Below, piece by piece: positions 32,828 to 41,010 of a stretch of 52,799 nt of DNA. The notes beneath the pieces are model-generated. The model saw nothing but the letters and a program-made list of their open reading frames with translations, ran no database searches and was not told the origin of the DNA. A program made the translations under genes and the position numbers. This DNA comes from DASSUC01 sp035649895 (GTDB lineage Bacteria; Actinomycetota; Actinomycetes; Mycobacteriales; Micromonosporaceae): contig DASRIS010000109.1 of assembly GCA_035649895.1 (NCBI GenBank), positions 1 through 52,799 of the forward strand, read 5' to 3'. Position 1 is the stretch's first letter. Each line of letters starts with the position of its first letter.

Positions 32828-34270
32828 ATGAGCTGGTTGCGGCGGCTGACGCTGCGGGCGCGCCTGATCCTCATCGGCACCGCCGGTATCGGCGTGGGCC
32901 TCGCCGTCGGCGGTCTGGTGCTCGTCACCGTGCTGCACGTGGTGCTGCAGCGGGCGCTGGACGACGGGGCCCGCCAGACCGCGGCCGACGTGGCCGGCCT
33001 GGTCGCGCAGGGCCACCTCACCGACCCGATCCCCACCACCGGTACGCAGATCGTGCAGGTGCTCGACGGCGAGGGCCGGGTCCGGGCCGCCTCGGTCGGC
33101 GCGGACCGGCTGGTGCCACTGCTCGACCCGCGGCGGCTGGCCGCGGCACGGGCCGGTGCCGTGGTGGCGGTGGACGGGGAGTCCGCCGGCCGGGACGGGC
33201 GGCTGCGGGTGGTGGCCGCACCGGCCGGGACACCGGGCGAGCCGCGTACCGTCGTCGTGGCCGCGCCGGCCCAGGACCTGGAGGCGGCGGTGGGCACGCT
33301 GCGGGTGGCGCTGGCGGTGACCTACCCGCTGCTGCTCGCGGCGCTGGCGCTGCTCGCCTGGCGGGTGGTCGGCTGGACGCTGCGGCCGGTGGAGGCGCTG
33401 CGCCGCGGCGCTGAGGAGATCACCGGCGCGGAGGAGATCACCGGCGCCGCGGGCGGGGGCCGGCTGCCGGTGCCGGACGGCCGCGACGAGGTGCACCGGC
33501 TCGCAGTCACCCTCAACGGCATGCTGGACCGGCTGGAAGCGGCCCGGACCCGGCAGCGGGCCTTTGTCGGCGACGCAGCCCACGAGCTGCGCAGCCCGCT
33601 GGCGAGCCTGTGCACGCAGCTCGAGGTCGCCGAGCGGCTGGGCGAGCGGGTGCCCCCGGCGGACCTGCTGCCCGAGGTCGACCGGCTCGGCCGGCTCGTG
33701 GACGGCCTGCTGCTGCTGGCCCGGGCCGACGAGGGCGACCCGCGGCTGGCGCGGCGGCAGCCGGTCGAGCTGACCGCCCTGCTCGCCACGGTGGCGGCCG
33801 ACCACGCCGCCGCCCGGGTGCCGGTGACCGCGGCGACCGGCGATCCACAGTGGACGGTCGGGGACCCGGACGGGCTCCGCCGCGTGGTGGACAACCTGGT
33901 GCGCAACGCCGTACGCCACGCCCGCTCCAGGGTCGGGCTCGCGGCAGCGCCGGACGCCGGCGGCGTCGCGGTGACCGTCGTCGACGACGGCCCGGGGATC
34001 GCCCCGGCCGACCGGGACCGGGTGTTCGACCGCTTCACCCGCCTGGACGACGCGCGGGCCCGGGACGGCTCGGCCGAGGGCGCCGGCCTGGGCCTGGCGA
34101 TCGTGCGCGAGCTGGTACGCCGGCACGGCGGCTCGGTCACGCTGGACGACGCCGGGCCGGGCCTGCGGGCCACGGTCCGGCTTCCGGCCGGCAGCTACGG
34201 CGCGCCGCCGGCCGATACGGGGCGCCGAGCGGAGCCGGCCGGCGGTCAGCTCAGTGCAGCAGGTCCTTGA
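32828..34270 (+). CDS. Sensor histidine kinase
   Basis: 480 residues from ATG 32828. Two transmembrane helices (about 13-37 and 158-183) enclose a sensor region of about 120 residues. A HAMP segment follows, with a 15-base duplication (EEITGAEEITGA). The dimerisation helix has FVGDAAHELRSPLAS (phospho-His about 252). The ATPase domain has DNLVRNAVRHAR (N box), VVDDGPGIAPADRDRVFDRF (G1/F box) and GAGLGLAIV (G2). Its last 20 bases overlap the convergent TIGR03085-like gene. Signal unknown. Confidence 0.94.
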   Translation: MSWLRRLTLRARLILIGTAGIGVGLAVGGLVLVTVLHVVLQRALDDGARQTAADVAGLVAQGHLTDPIPTTGTQIVQVLDGEGRVRAASVGADRLVPLLDPRRLAAARAGAVVAVDGESAGRDGRLRVVAAPAGTPGEPRTVVVAAPAQDLEAAVGTLRVALAVTYPLLLAALALLAWRVVGWTLRPVEALRRGAEEITGAEEITGAAGGGRLPVPDGRDEVHRLAVTLNGMLDRLEAARTRQRAFVGDAAHELRSPLASLCTQLEVAERLGERVPPADLLPEVDRLGRLVDGLLLLARADEGDPRLARRQPVELTALLATVAADHAAARVPVTAATGDPQWTVGDPDGLRRVVDNLVRNAVRHARSRVGLAAAPDAGGVAVTVVDDGPGIAPADRDRVFDRFTRLDDARARDGSAEGAGLGLAIVRELVRRHGGSVTLDDAGPGLRATVRLPAGSYGAPPADTGRRAEPAGGQLSAAGP

Positions 34271-34883
34271 GCGAGGCGAGCGGGCTGCCATCCGGTCCGG
34301 CCAGCTCGACCCGGGCGGCGTCGCGCCGGCCCCACAGGTACATCACCAGCTCGCCGGGCGCCCCGGTGACCCGCGCCGCGGGCCCGCCGGCGCCCGCGGC
34401 CAGCTCCCCGAAGCCGGGCGCGTGCAGGGTGACCGTCACGGGCAGGCGGCGCAGGTGCATCTTTGCCAGCCCACCGGTACGGCCCCACAGGTCGGCCTCG
34501 AACGCCGCGTCGAGCTGGCGCGGCTGCCACCCGGGCTGGGCCCGGCGCACGTCCTCGTGGTGGACGAAGAACTCGACGGTGTTGGCGGCCCGGTCGGCCG
34601 CCTCCCACGCCGAGAAGCTCCACCACGGCGGGGTGCGCACCTGCTCGACCAGCTTGGGGTAGGGCTGGGCGGCGATCGAGGACTGCACCTTGTCCAGCCA
34701 GCCCGCCAGGACGGGCAGCAGGATGCCGGGGGCTGCGTCGGCCCGGCGCTCGCGCACCACCAGGTGGGCGGCGAGGTCTCGGGCGGTCCAGCCGGCGCAC
34801 AGCGTCGGCGCCTGCGGGCCCACCTCGGCGAGCAGGTCGGCCAGGGCGTGGCGCTCGGCGCGGGCGTAGTTGACTGCGGTCAC
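34251..34883 (-). CDS. TIGR03085-like DinB/maleylpyruvate-isomerase-fold protein
   Basis: 210 residues, GTG start. The N-terminal four-helix DinB/MDMPI fold is indicated by AERHALADLLAEVGPQAPTLCAGWTARDLAAHLVVRERR and NTVEFFVHHEDVRRAQPGWQPR; the His of AAHL and of VHHEDV are in the usual metal-ligand positions. I recall this group (TIGR03085) near hisF/hisI in other actinomycetes. Some relatives use mycothiol, but the substrate here is unknown. Divergent from the ABC exporter genes. Confidence 0.82.
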   Translation of the reverse strand: MTAVNYARAERHALADLLAEVGPQAPTLCAGWTARDLAAHLVVRERRADAAPGILLPVLAGWLDKVQSSIAAQPYPKLVEQVRTPPWWSFSAWEAADRAANTVEFFVHHEDVRRAQPGWQPRQLDAAFEADLWGRTGGLAKMHLRRLPVTVTLHAPGFGELAAGAGGPAARVTGAPGELVMYLWGRRDAARVELAGPDGSPLASLKDLLH

Positions 34884-34973
34884 AACAGGCGATCGTAGCG
34901 GTCGGGTTCAGGACGCAGAATGTAAGGACCGGTTGGCGGACGGATCGCGTACAGTCCTGCGGGGAGGGGTGCG

Positions 34974-36815
34974 GTGGCAGACGACGGGGTCGAGGTGGGG
35001 CCGACCCACCGGCGGGGGGTCCTCGGGCGGGGGCTGGGAGTGCTCTGGCGGGCGATCCGCGACGAGCCCCGGATCTTCACGGTGGCGGTGGCCGGCAGCA
35101 GCCTGTTCGGCATGCTGACGATCGGCACCGCGTACGTCGTCGGCGCGGTGGTCGGGCGGGTGGTGATCCCGTCGATCGAGCGCGGGCAGGTCGCCCCGGC
35201 GGCGCTCGGCGCCGGCGCCGGCGTGCTCATGGCGCTCAGCGTGCTGCGGGTAGGCGGCATCTTCGCCCGGCGGCTGGGCGCCGGCGTCATGCAGTACCGG
35301 CTCCAGGCGCGCTACCGCCGCCAGGTCACCCGCAAGTACCTGGACCTGCCGGTCGCCTGGCACCAGCGCAACTCCACCGGCACGCTGCTGTCCAACGCCA
35401 ACGCGGACGTCGAGGCCGCCTGGTACCCGATCGCGCCGCTGCCCTTCGCCGTCGGCACGCTGGTCATGCTGGTCGCCGCGGTCGGCTCGCTGTTCGCCGT
35501 GGACTGGGTGCTGGCCCTCGTCGGCTGCGCGATCTTCCCGGCGCTGTTCAGCCTCAACGTCGCCTACTCCCGGCGGATGGCGCCCCGGCAGGCCCGGGCG
35601 CAGCGGCTGCGGGCCGAGGTCAGCTCGATCGCCCACGAGAGCTTCGACGGCGCCCTGGTGGTCAAGACCATGGGCCACGAGGCGGCGGAGACCGCGCGGT
35701 TCGGCGACCGGGCGGGCCAGCTGCGCGACGCGCTGATCCAGGTCGGCCGGGTCCGCGGCGCGTTCGACCCGGTCCTGGAGACCCTGCCCAGCCTCGGCAC
35801 GCTCGCCGTCCTCGTGGTCGGCACGGTGCGGCTGCGCCAGGGCGCCGTCGACATCGCCGACGTGGTGAGCGTCGCGTTCCTGTTCACCGTGCTCGCGTTC
35901 CCGGTGCGCGCGATCGGCTGGGTGCTGTCCGAGCTGCCCCGCAGCGTCGCCGGCTGGGACCGGGTCGAACAGGTGCTCACCGCCACCGGGGAGATGCCGT
36001 ACGGGACGTCCACGCTGGACAGCCGCTGCGGTGCACCGGCGGCGCTACGGCTGGAGGACGTCACGTTCGGGTACGACGGTGGCGACCCGGTGCTGCACGG
36101 GGTCTCGTTCGAGGTGCCGGCGGGGCGCACGGTGGCCCTGGTCGGCCCGACCGGGTCGGGCAAGTCCACCATCGCCTCGCTCGCCGCGCGCCTGGTCGAC
36201 CCGGTGGCCGGCACGGTCCGCCTGGACGGGCAGGACGTGCGCGAGCTGAGCGCCCACGCCCTCGCCGGCACCGTCGCGCTGGTGCCGCAGATCGCCTTCG
36301 TCTTCGACGACACGGTACGCGGCAACGTCACGCTCGACCGGGCGGGCGTCGACGACGACGCGGTGTGGCGGGCGCTGCGGCTGGCCCAGGCCGACGGCTT
36401 CGTGACTCGCCTGGCCGAAGGGCTGGACACCGTGGTCGGCGAGCGGGGCACGTCGCTGTCCGGCGGCCAGCGCCAGCGGCTGGCCCTGGCCCGGGCGCTG
36501 GCCGGCGCGCCGCGCCTGCTGGTCCTCGACGACGCCACCAGCGCGGTGGACCCGCGGGTGGAGGCCGCGATCCTCGCCGCCCTGCGCGGCTCGCCGACCC
36601 AGGCGTCCATCCTCGTCATCGCCTACCGCCGGGCCACGATCGCGCTCGCCGACGAGGTCGTCTACGTCGAGCACGGCCGGGTCGTGGGCCGGGGCAGCCA
36701 CCGGGCGCTGCTGGCCAGCGTGCCGGGCTACGCCAACCTGGTCACCGCGTACGAGAAGGCCGAGGCCGAACGCGAGCGCGAGAAGGCGTACGAGGAAGTG
36801 GAGATCTCCGGGTGA
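34974..36815 (+). CDS. ABC exporter subunit 1 (degenerate Walker B)
   Basis: 613 residues from GTG 34974 (GGGGAGGGG ribosome site; -10-like TACAGT at 34950-34955). Six transmembrane helices (about 35-320), then a nucleotide-binding domain: Walker A GPTGSGKSTI, signature LSGGQRQRLALARA, Walker B LLVLDDATSAVDP and switch region VIAYRRATI. The catalytic Glu after Walker B is Asp and the switch His is Tyr, so this subunit's own ATPase site is degenerate. Its canonical signature would serve the partner's site. The next gene encodes the complementary half; together they form a heterodimeric type IV exporter, substrate unknown. Confidence 0.92.
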   Translation: MADDGVEVGPTHRRGVLGRGLGVLWRAIRDEPRIFTVAVAGSSLFGMLTIGTAYVVGAVVGRVVIPSIERGQVAPAALGAGAGVLMALSVLRVGGIFARRLGAGVMQYRLQARYRRQVTRKYLDLPVAWHQRNSTGTLLSNANADVEAAWYPIAPLPFAVGTLVMLVAAVGSLFAVDWVLALVGCAIFPALFSLNVAYSRRMAPRQARAQRLRAEVSSIAHESFDGALVVKTMGHEAAETARFGDRAGQLRDALIQVGRVRGAFDPVLETLPSLGTLAVLVVGTVRLRQGAVDIADVVSVAFLFTVLAFPVRAIGWVLSELPRSVAGWDRVEQVLTATGEMPYGTSTLDSRCGAPAALRLEDVTFGYDGGDPVLHGVSFEVPAGRTVALVGPTGSGKSTIASLAARLVDPVAGTVRLDGQDVRELSAHALAGTVALVPQIAFVFDDTVRGNVTLDRAGVDDDAVWRALRLAQADGFVTRLAEGLDTVVGERGTSLSGGQRQRLALARALAGAPRLLVLDDATSAVDPRVEAAILAALRGSPTQASILVIAYRRATIALADEVVYVEHGRVVGRGSHRALLASVPGYANLVTAYEKAEAEREREKAYEEVEISG

Positions 36816-36817
36816 GC

Positions 36818-36843
36818 GCGAGGAGCGAGCGGAGCGAGCCCCG
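36818..36843 (+). repeat. GGAGCGAGC tandem motif between exporter genes
   Basis: Two adjacent GGAGCGAGC 9-mers at 36822-36830 and 36831-36839 in the 52-base spacer. I recall similar GCGAGCGGAGCGAGC strings in intergenic regions of Micromonospora and related genera. Confidence 0.5.
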
Positions 36844-36867
36844 CAGCCGCGAACGAAAGGTGCTGCG

Positions 36868-38646
36868 GTGAGCGGCCCCGGCGAGGCCCGCCCCGAGTCC
36901 ACCTGGCGGACCCTGCGCCGGGGCCTCGCGCTCTCGCCCGAGCTGCGCGTTGGGCTGGCCGGCACCCTCGGCTTCGCTATCGTCTCGATGGCCGGGCGGG
37001 TCGCCGTACCCGTCGCTATCCAGCAGGCCGTGGACCGCGGGCTGCGCGCTCCCGGCGGGCCGGACCTGGACGCGGTGGTCACCATCGTGCTCGCCACCTG
37101 CGGCGTGCTGGCGGTGACCACGGTCAGCGGCTACCTGATGATGCGCCGGCTGTTCACGGTGAGCGAGACCGCCCTGGCGGGCGTGCGCACCCGCACCTTC
37201 CGGCACGTGCACGACCTGTCCATGCTGCACCAGCAACAGGAGCGGCGAGGTGCGCTGGTGTCCCGGGTGACCAGCGACGTCGACGCGATCACCCAGTTCC
37301 TGCAGTGGGGCGGGGTGATCCTGCTCGTCTCGATCGGCCAGCTGACCGTCACCACGGTCGTCATGCTGGTGTACTCCTGGCAGCTGACCCTGGTCGTCTA
37401 CGCCGCGTTCCTGCCGCTGGTGCTCGCCATGCGGTTCTTCCAGCGGCGGCTGGCGGTCGCGTACGGCACGGTCCGCAAGCTGGTCGGCGCCATGCTCGCC
37501 GCGATCGGCGAGAGCGTCGTCGGGGCCGGCGTCATCCGGGCGTACGGCGTGGCGCACCGCACCGCGGCACGGCTGGACGAGGCGATCGACGCGTACCGCA
37601 GCGCGCAGACCCGGGCGATGCGCACGACCGTCATCAGCTTCTCAGCCGGCGAGCTGGCTGCGGGCCTGGCGATGGCGTCGGTGGTCGTGGTCGGCGTCCT
37701 GCTCGGCGTGGACGGGCGGCTCACCGTCGGCCAGGTGACCGCGTTCCTGTTCCTCGTGACGTTGTTCATCCAGCCGGTGCAGATCGCCACGGAGGTGCTC
37801 AACGAGGCCCAGAACGCGATCGCCGGCTGGCGCCGGGTGCTTGACATCCTTGAGGTCGCCCCGGACGTCGCCGACCCCGGCGAGAACGGGGTGGACCTGC
37901 CGCCCGGCCCGGTCGACGTCCGCTTCGAGCACGTCTGGTTCGCGTACCCGTCCGGCCCGCCAGTCCTTCGCGACGTGGACCTGGACATCCCGGCCAAGAC
38001 CCGAGTGGCCGTGGTCGGCGAGACCGGCGGGGGCAAGACCACGTTCGCCAAGCTGCTGGCCCGGCTCATGGACCCGGGCCAGGGCCGGGTGCTGCTCTCC
38101 GGCGTGCCGCTGGACCGGGTGCGCTTCGCCTCGCTGCGGCGGCGGGTGGTGCTGGTGCCGCAGGACGGCTTCCTCTTCGACACGACGGTCGCCGAGAACA
38201 TCCGCTTCGGCCGGCCGTCGCTGGACGACGACGGGCTGATGCTCGCCCTGGCCGAGCTCGGCCTCGCGGACTGGGCGGAGGCGCTGCCGCGGGGCCTTGC
38301 CACCCCGGTGGGGGAGCGCGGCGAGGCGCTGTCGGTCGGCGAGCGCCAGCTGGTCGCGCTGGCCCGGGCCTACGTGGCAGACCCCGACCTGCTGGTGCTG
38401 GACGAGGCGACCAGCGCGGTGGACCCGGCCACCGAGGTACGCCTGGCCCGGACGCTGGACGCGGTCACCCGGGGCCGCACCACGGTCACCATCGCGCACC
38501 GGCTCGCCACGGCCCAGGCAGCCGACGAGGTGGTGGTCGTGGAAGAGGGTCAGATCGTCCAGCGCGGCCCGCACGAGCAGCTGGTAAGCCAGCCCGGCTC
38601 GGTCTACGGCCGGCTCTACGCGGCATGGCTGGAACAGACCCGGTGA
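36868..38646 (+). CDS. ABC exporter subunit 2 (degenerate signature)
   Basis: 592 residues from GTG 36868. Six transmembrane helices (about 25-310) and a nucleotide-binding domain with Walker A GETGGGKTTF, Walker B LLVLDEATSAVDP with catalytic Glu and switch IAHRLAT, all canonical, but the signature is LSVGERQLVALARA instead of LSGGQ. This mirrors the defects in the preceding subunit. Pairing gives one competent site (this Walker set plus the partner's signature) and one degenerate site, the pattern of heterodimeric exporters such as TM287/288. Confidence 0.93.
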   Translation: MSGPGEARPESTWRTLRRGLALSPELRVGLAGTLGFAIVSMAGRVAVPVAIQQAVDRGLRAPGGPDLDAVVTIVLATCGVLAVTTVSGYLMMRRLFTVSETALAGVRTRTFRHVHDLSMLHQQQERRGALVSRVTSDVDAITQFLQWGGVILLVSIGQLTVTTVVMLVYSWQLTLVVYAAFLPLVLAMRFFQRRLAVAYGTVRKLVGAMLAAIGESVVGAGVIRAYGVAHRTAARLDEAIDAYRSAQTRAMRTTVISFSAGELAAGLAMASVVVVGVLLGVDGRLTVGQVTAFLFLVTLFIQPVQIATEVLNEAQNAIAGWRRVLDILEVAPDVADPGENGVDLPPGPVDVRFEHVWFAYPSGPPVLRDVDLDIPAKTRVAVVGETGGGKTTFAKLLARLMDPGQGRVLLSGVPLDRVRFASLRRRVVLVPQDGFLFDTTVAENIRFGRPSLDDDGLMLALAELGLADWAEALPRGLATPVGERGEALSVGERQLVALARAYVADPDLLVLDEATSAVDPATEVRLARTLDAVTRGRTTVTIAHRLATAQAADEVVVVEEGQIVQRGPHEQLVSQPGSVYGRLYAAWLEQTR

Positions 38647-38710
38647 CCTCGCCGAGCAGCGCCAGCGGCTCGCCAGGCGGTGCCAGCGGACGGGAAGGCC
38701 CTGGTGGCTG

Positions 38711-39304
38711 CTAGCGCAGTGGACCGGTGACGTACCGCTGGATCGTCGGCGCCACGGCCGCGACGATGGTCTCCGGCGGGGCGGTGGCCAGGGGCTCCAG
38801 CTTGAAGATGTAGCGGATCACGGTCAGGCCGGCCATCTGTGAGGCGATCAGCGACGCCCGCAGCGGCACCTCCGCCGGGTCTATCTCGACCTGCGCGAGC
38901 AACGGCCGCAGCACCTGCGTGGTCAGGAACTCCCGGACCAGCTGGATGGTCCAGTCGGCACTCATCGCCGAGCGCAGCAGCGCCACTGTCGTCGTGCCGA
39001 CCGGGGTGTCCCAGATGCTGAGGAACGTGGCGACCAGCCGTACGCCGATCTCGTCCTGGTCCCCCTCGATCACGTGCGGCAGGAACTCGTGCGGGTTGAC
39101 GGGCATCTGCAGGGTCTGCAGGAACAGCTGCTCCTTGGTGCCGAAGTAGTGGTGCACCAGCGCCGGGTCGACCCCGGCGTCGGTGGCGATGGCCCGGATG
39201 GACGCGCCGTCGTACCCGCGTTCGGCGAACGCGTGCCGGGCCGACGTCATGATCGCTTGGCGGGTGTCGGGGTTGCCCGGGCGCCGGCCGCTGCGTCGGC
39301 TCAT
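38711..39304 (-). CDS. TetR-family transcriptional regulator
   Basis: 197 residues from ATG 39304. The N-terminal helix-turn-helix (about 12-58) reads TRQAIMTSARHAFAERGYDGASIRAIATDAGVDPALVHHYFGTKEQLF; the rest is a ligand domain with a C-terminal helix region resembling TetR_C of drug-responsive regulators. Last gene of a minus-strand operon after an ABC-2 ATPase and permease, seven bases after the permease stop, so it probably represses that transporter. The operon's 5' region (40766-40860) has TCAAC-type repeats that could be its operator. Confidence 0.9.
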   Translation of the reverse strand: MSRRSGRRPGNPDTRQAIMTSARHAFAERGYDGASIRAIATDAGVDPALVHHYFGTKEQLFLQTLQMPVNPHEFLPHVIEGDQDEIGVRLVATFLSIWDTPVGTTTVALLRSAMSADWTIQLVREFLTTQVLRPLLAQVEIDPAEVPLRASLIASQMAGLTVIRYIFKLEPLATAPPETIVAAVAPTIQRYVTGPLR

Positions 39305-39311
39305 CCGAGCC

Positions 39312-40043
39312 TCATCCGGTGCGTCGGCGCAGCGTGGCGGCTGCCAGGACCAGTGCGACGACCACCGCAGCCGCCACGATGGCCAGGTCCCGCCACATCG
39401 TGCCGGTCGGCTCGGGGTGCGCGCCGACCTCCCCGAGCGCCTCGACCGCGTACGACAGCGGCAGGGCGTCGCTGACCGCCTGGAGCCAGCCGGCCATCTG
39501 CCCGCGGGACACGAACAGTCCACAGAGGAGGATCTGGGGGACCGCCACGACCGGCATGAACTGCACGGCCTGGAACTCGGTGCGGGCGAACGCGCTGCAG
39601 AACAGCCCGAGCGCCACGCCGAGCACAGCGTTCATCACCGCGATGAGGATGACCAGGCCGGTGCTGCCGACGGTGTCCAGGTCGAGCAGCCAGTACGCCA
39701 GCGCGGTGGCGAGCGAGGCCTGCACCGCGGCGGCGGCGCCGAACGCGATGCCGTAGCCGAAGAGGAGGTCGAGCTTGCCCAGCGGCGTGGCGAGCAGCCG
39801 TTCGAGGGTGCCGGTGGTCCGCTCCCGCAGCATCGCGATGCTGGTCACCAGGAACATGATGACGAACGGGAAGACGCCAAGCATGATCAGGGCGATCCGG
39901 TCGAAGACGCGGTTGTCAAACATGTAGTAGAGCAGCGTGAGCAGCAGGATCGGCACGACGGCCAGCAGCCCGATCGTACGGCGGTCGTGCCGCAGCTGCC
40001 GCAGGATGCGCAGCGTGGTGGCGGCCAGGATGCGGACGGACAT
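39312..40043 (-). CDS. ABC-2 type permease
   Basis: 243 residues from ATG 40043, which overlaps the ATPase stop (ATGA). Six membrane segments, with FVIMFLVTSIAMLRERTTGTLERLLATPLGKLDLLFGYG, the characteristic ABC-2 permease loop, and LPLSYAVEALGEV near the end. Probably a daunorubicin-type (DrrB-like) drug exporter permease, working with the ATPase upstream under the TetR regulator downstream. Confidence 0.9.
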   Translation of the reverse strand: MSVRILAATTLRILRQLRHDRRTIGLLAVVPILLLTLLYYMFDNRVFDRIALIMLGVFPFVIMFLVTSIAMLRERTTGTLERLLATPLGKLDLLFGYGIAFGAAAAVQASLATALAYWLLDLDTVGSTGLVILIAVMNAVLGVALGLFCSAFARTEFQAVQFMPVVAVPQILLCGLFVSRGQMAGWLQAVSDALPLSYAVEALGEVGAHPEPTGTMWRDLAIVAAAVVVALVLAAATLRRRTG

Positions 40044-40765
40044 CAGACCCGCGCCTCCTCTCGGGCCCGGATCAAGGTCAGGAAGGCCTCGTCCATGTCG
40101 TCCGTGCCGGCGGCGCGACGGATGCCGTCGGGGGTGTCGTCGGCGAGCAGCTGGCCGTCGCGCAGCAGCAGCAGCCGGTCGCAGCGGCGCGCCTCGTCCA
40201 TGACGTGGCTGGAGACCAGCAGCGTGGTGCCGGAGGCGGCCAAGGCGTGGAAGCGCTGCCACAGGTCCTCGCGCAGCACCGGGTCCTGCCCAACCGTCGG
40301 CTCGTCGAGGATGAGCACCTCGGGCCGGCCGACGAGCGCGCAGGCGAGGGAGGCCCGGCTGCGCTGGCCGCCGGAGAGCGTGTGGACCATCTGGTCGGCC
40401 GCATCGGCGAGCCCGACGTCGCGCACGGACTCGTCCGCCTCGGCCGAGCCGAGGCCGTAGAGCGAGGCGAAGTAACGCGCGTTCTCCCGGACCGTCAGGT
40501 CGGCGTAGATGCTCGGCGACTGCGTCAGGTAGCCGATCCGGCGCCGCAGCGGGGCCGAGCCGGCCGGCCGGCCCAGCACCTGGACCACGCCGGACTTGAC
40601 GATCTGCACGCCGACGACGGCCCGCATCAGCGTGGTCTTCCCGCTGCCGCTGGGCCCCAACAGACCGGTCACGCTGCCGCGGGCAACCTCACAGCTGATG
40701 CCGTGCAGCACCGCTCGCCTGCCGCGGTGGACCACCAGGTCCCGCACCTCGATCGCGGCCTCCAT
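40043..40765 (-). CDS. ABC-2 type ATP-binding protein
   Basis: 240 residues from ATG 40765. Walker A GLLGPSGSGKTTLM, Q-loop GYLTQSPSIYADLTV, signature HTLSGGQRSRASLACAL, Walker B VLILDEPTVGQDP and H-loop LVSSHVMDEA are all intact. The start lies about 36 bases from TCAACC and a TTGAGTTCAGCTCTGGTTGA element on the minus strand (about 40794-40815), a plausible -35/operator area. The stop overlaps the permease start. Confidence 0.93.
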   Translation of the reverse strand: MEAAIEVRDLVVHRGRRAVLHGISCEVARGSVTGLLGPSGSGKTTLMRAVVGVQIVKSGVVQVLGRPAGSAPLRRRIGYLTQSPSIYADLTVRENARYFASLYGLGSAEADESVRDVGLADAADQMVHTLSGGQRSRASLACALVGRPEVLILDEPTVGQDPVLREDLWQRFHALAASGTTLLVSSHVMDEARRCDRLLLLRDGQLLADDTPDGIRRAAGTDDMDEAFLTLIRAREEARV

Positions 40766-40914
40766 GACGTCCCTTTCGGCCGTTCGGACCAAGTCAACCA
40801 GAGCTGAACTCAACGCTAGGTGAAAATCTAGCCCCTCGGGCAAGGAAAAGGTACGCCCGCCCGGCGCGGGCCCACGCTGCCTGCTCCCGCTCTTGCGGCG
40901 GTGCGCCCGAGACA

Positions 40915-40968
40915 GCGATCGTGGCGGCTGGGTGAGCAGTCGAGCTGCCCGCCTGCCGCCACGATCGC
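40915..40968. repeat. Related inverted repeat with GATCG core
   Basis: Arms GCGATCGTGGCGGC (40915-40928) and GCCGCCACGATCGC (40955-40968), perfect 14-bp inverted repeat around a 26-base centre with AGCAG/CTGCC complementarity. Shorter (54 bp) and different in arm sequence from copies A-C but with the same nested plan. It lies upstream of the ABC-2 operon and after the acidic-protein stop. Confidence 0.7.
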
Positions 40969-41010
40969 GACCACGTCCGCCCGGCACCCGCGGGTGCCCG
41001 GCCTACCCCT

